The position numbers and the translations under genes were made by a program. Shown in pieces: positions 6,771 to 7,555 of a stretch of DNA of 7,555 nt; within the stretch, counting starts at the first letter, position 1, and every line of letters starts with the position of its first letter. The stretch lies in the NCBI GenBank assembly GCA_003567575.1, contig PWZG01000223.1, positions 1 through 7,555 of the forward strand. The letters are read 5' to 3'. Below the pieces are notes generated by a model that ran no database searches, had not been told where the DNA came from, and was given only the letters and a program-made list of their open reading frames with translations. The DNA comes from PVC group bacterium (GTDB lineage: Bacteria > Verrucomicrobiota > Kiritimatiellia > CAIKKV01 > PXCX01).

Positions 6771-7555
6771 TTAATAAGCGTTTTCCCGCTTGAACAACGT
6801 ACGCAACAGAATCTTGAAATCAAATGCCGGCGACCAGTGCTCAAGATAATACAAATCGTAACGAACCCGCTCCTCGATACTGGTGTTGCCGCGTAACCCG
6901 TTGACTTGTGCCCAGCCGGTCATGCCCGGACGCGATACATGACGCCACATGTAACCGCCGATATCCTCGCGGAATTGTTGAACGAAAAACGGACGTTCCG
7001 GACGCGGACCGACCAGACTCATGTTCCCCTTCAGTACATTCCACAATTGCGGGAGCTCGTCGATGTTCCAGCACCTTAACCAGGCGCCGATCCGGGTGCG
7101 GCGAGCATCGTCGGCCACGGTCCAGACCGGACCGGTCTCCATCTCGGCATCGTTGCGCATGGTACGCAGCTTAACCATGGTAAACGGCCGGCCGTTATGC
7201 CCGCAACGTTCCTGCCGGAAAAATACCGGGCCTTCCGATGTTAGACGGATCAGTAGGCCCGCCACCGCGATGACCGGCGCAAATAGCGCCAACCCCACGA
7301 CGGCGCCGACAATGTCCTCGCCGCGTTTCAAACAACGGTTCCAGAAACGGTCCAGTGGCCAGCGACCGATTCCTAGTAACGGAATGTCGCCAATCATGCG
7401 GACATCCATGGCGCCGGTCAAGACATGCATGATGTCCGGGACCATACAGAAATCCACCAATTGTCTTTCACAGGCTAATATGATTTTCACCAACCTGGCT
7501 TGCGGGATCTCGCTGCTGGTGACGGACAACTGGTCGACCGGTTCGCGTTCAATGA
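6771..7555 (-). CDS. Polyprenyl-phosphate sugar-1-phosphate transferase, WcaJ-type (5' truncated by window edge)
   Basis: This inner-membrane enzyme moves a sugar-1-phosphate from a nucleotide sugar to undecaprenyl phosphate, the first step of an exopolysaccharide, capsule or O-antigen unit. The frame is open through eight codons upstream of a TTG at 7529 to the edge, and homology is already present, so the true start lies outside; 260 residues are visible. Counting from that TTG: residues 1-55 match the end of the cytosolic CoA-binding-like domain that precedes the catalytic part in long members (ending IGDIPLLGI). A KRGEDIVGAVVG segment leads into the re-entrant membrane helix (about 73-95). 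Then come VFFRQERCG, FTMVKLRTM, the DE catalytic dyad in DELPQLWNVLKG (D157, E158), SLVGPRPE at 171-178, RPGMTGWAQVNGLRG and the closing DLYYLEHWS motif. The family-typical C-terminus NAY is present. Four N-terminal membrane helices would be expected beyond the edge. The sugar specificity cannot be read. It probably shares a transcript with yejB. Confidence 0.9.
   Translation of the reverse strand, partial: IEREPVDQLSVTSSEIPQARLVKIILACERQLVDFCMVPDIMHVLTGAMDVRMIGDIPLLGIGRWPLDRFWNRCLKRGEDIVGAVVGLALFAPVIAVAGLLIRLTSEGPVFFRQERCGHNGRPFTMVKLRTMRNDAEMETGPVWTVADDARRTRIGAWLRCWNIDELPQLWNVLKGNMSLVGPRPERPFFVQQFREDIGGYMWRHVSRPGMTGWAQVNGLRGNTSIEERVRYDLYYLEHWSPAFDFKILLRTLFKRENAY

Noticed and set aside
7527..7529. 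TTG at 7529 as the true start of the sugar transferase
   Set aside because: The frame continues open to the edge, and the following residues already match the middle of the family's N-terminal half.
1..7555. Mobile element, CRISPR array, tRNA or rRNA
   Set aside because: No transposase or integrase coding sequence, no regularly spaced repeats, and no tRNA or rRNA-like sequence was seen on either strand.

Overview
The window looks like chromosomal DNA of a Gram-negative (diderm, LPS-bearing) bacterium. It carries the C-terminal two thirds or so of an LptD-type outer-membrane LPS assembly protein. A convergent minus-strand gene block encodes a membrane sugar-phosphate transferase and an inner-membrane peptide ABC importer. 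From memory, the LptD wording (for example the GLRN-LQTKR stretch and the short C-terminus ending near an AFP motif) resembles LptD of the Kiritimatiellota/Verrucomicrobiota group. This placement is an impression from the protein text, not an alignment, and is held at low to moderate confidence.

Layout. Positions 2-1831 (+) hold a 5'-truncated lptD whose frame is open to the left edge. Positions 1832-2042 are a 211-bp convergent spacer with several small inverted repeats and no credible gene. From 7555 down to 2043 (-) lie five tightly packed co-directional genes: a 5'-truncated WcaJ-type polyprenyl-phosphate sugar phosphotransferase (to 6771), a YejB-like permease (6761-5721), a YejE-like permease (5724-4120), an OppD-like ATPase (4123-3062) and an OppF-like ATPase (3065-2043). 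The four transporter genes are joined by three identical 4-bp ATGA start/stop overlaps. The sugar transferase ends only 9 bp before yejB. No promoter for this block is visible, so it lies beyond the right edge or inside the transferase gene.

How the genes work together. YejB and YejE form the two-permease channel of a peptide importer of the YejABEF type (in E. coli it takes up microcin C and related peptides), and the two ATPases power it. Three things differ from the E. coli arrangement: the ATPase is two genes instead of the fused YejF, no substrate-binding protein gene is present in the window, and YejE carries an extra region of about 190 residues in its first periplasmic loop. The upstream sugar transferase would start an undecaprenyl-linked exopolysaccharide or O-antigen repeat unit. 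Its proximity suggests co-transcription with the transporter, but no biochemical link can be shown from sequence.

Verdict. Most of this is recognisable core or semi-core envelope biology. I found no clearly new multi-gene system. The observation best worth a second look is the enlarged YejE in a transporter without an adjacent binding protein.
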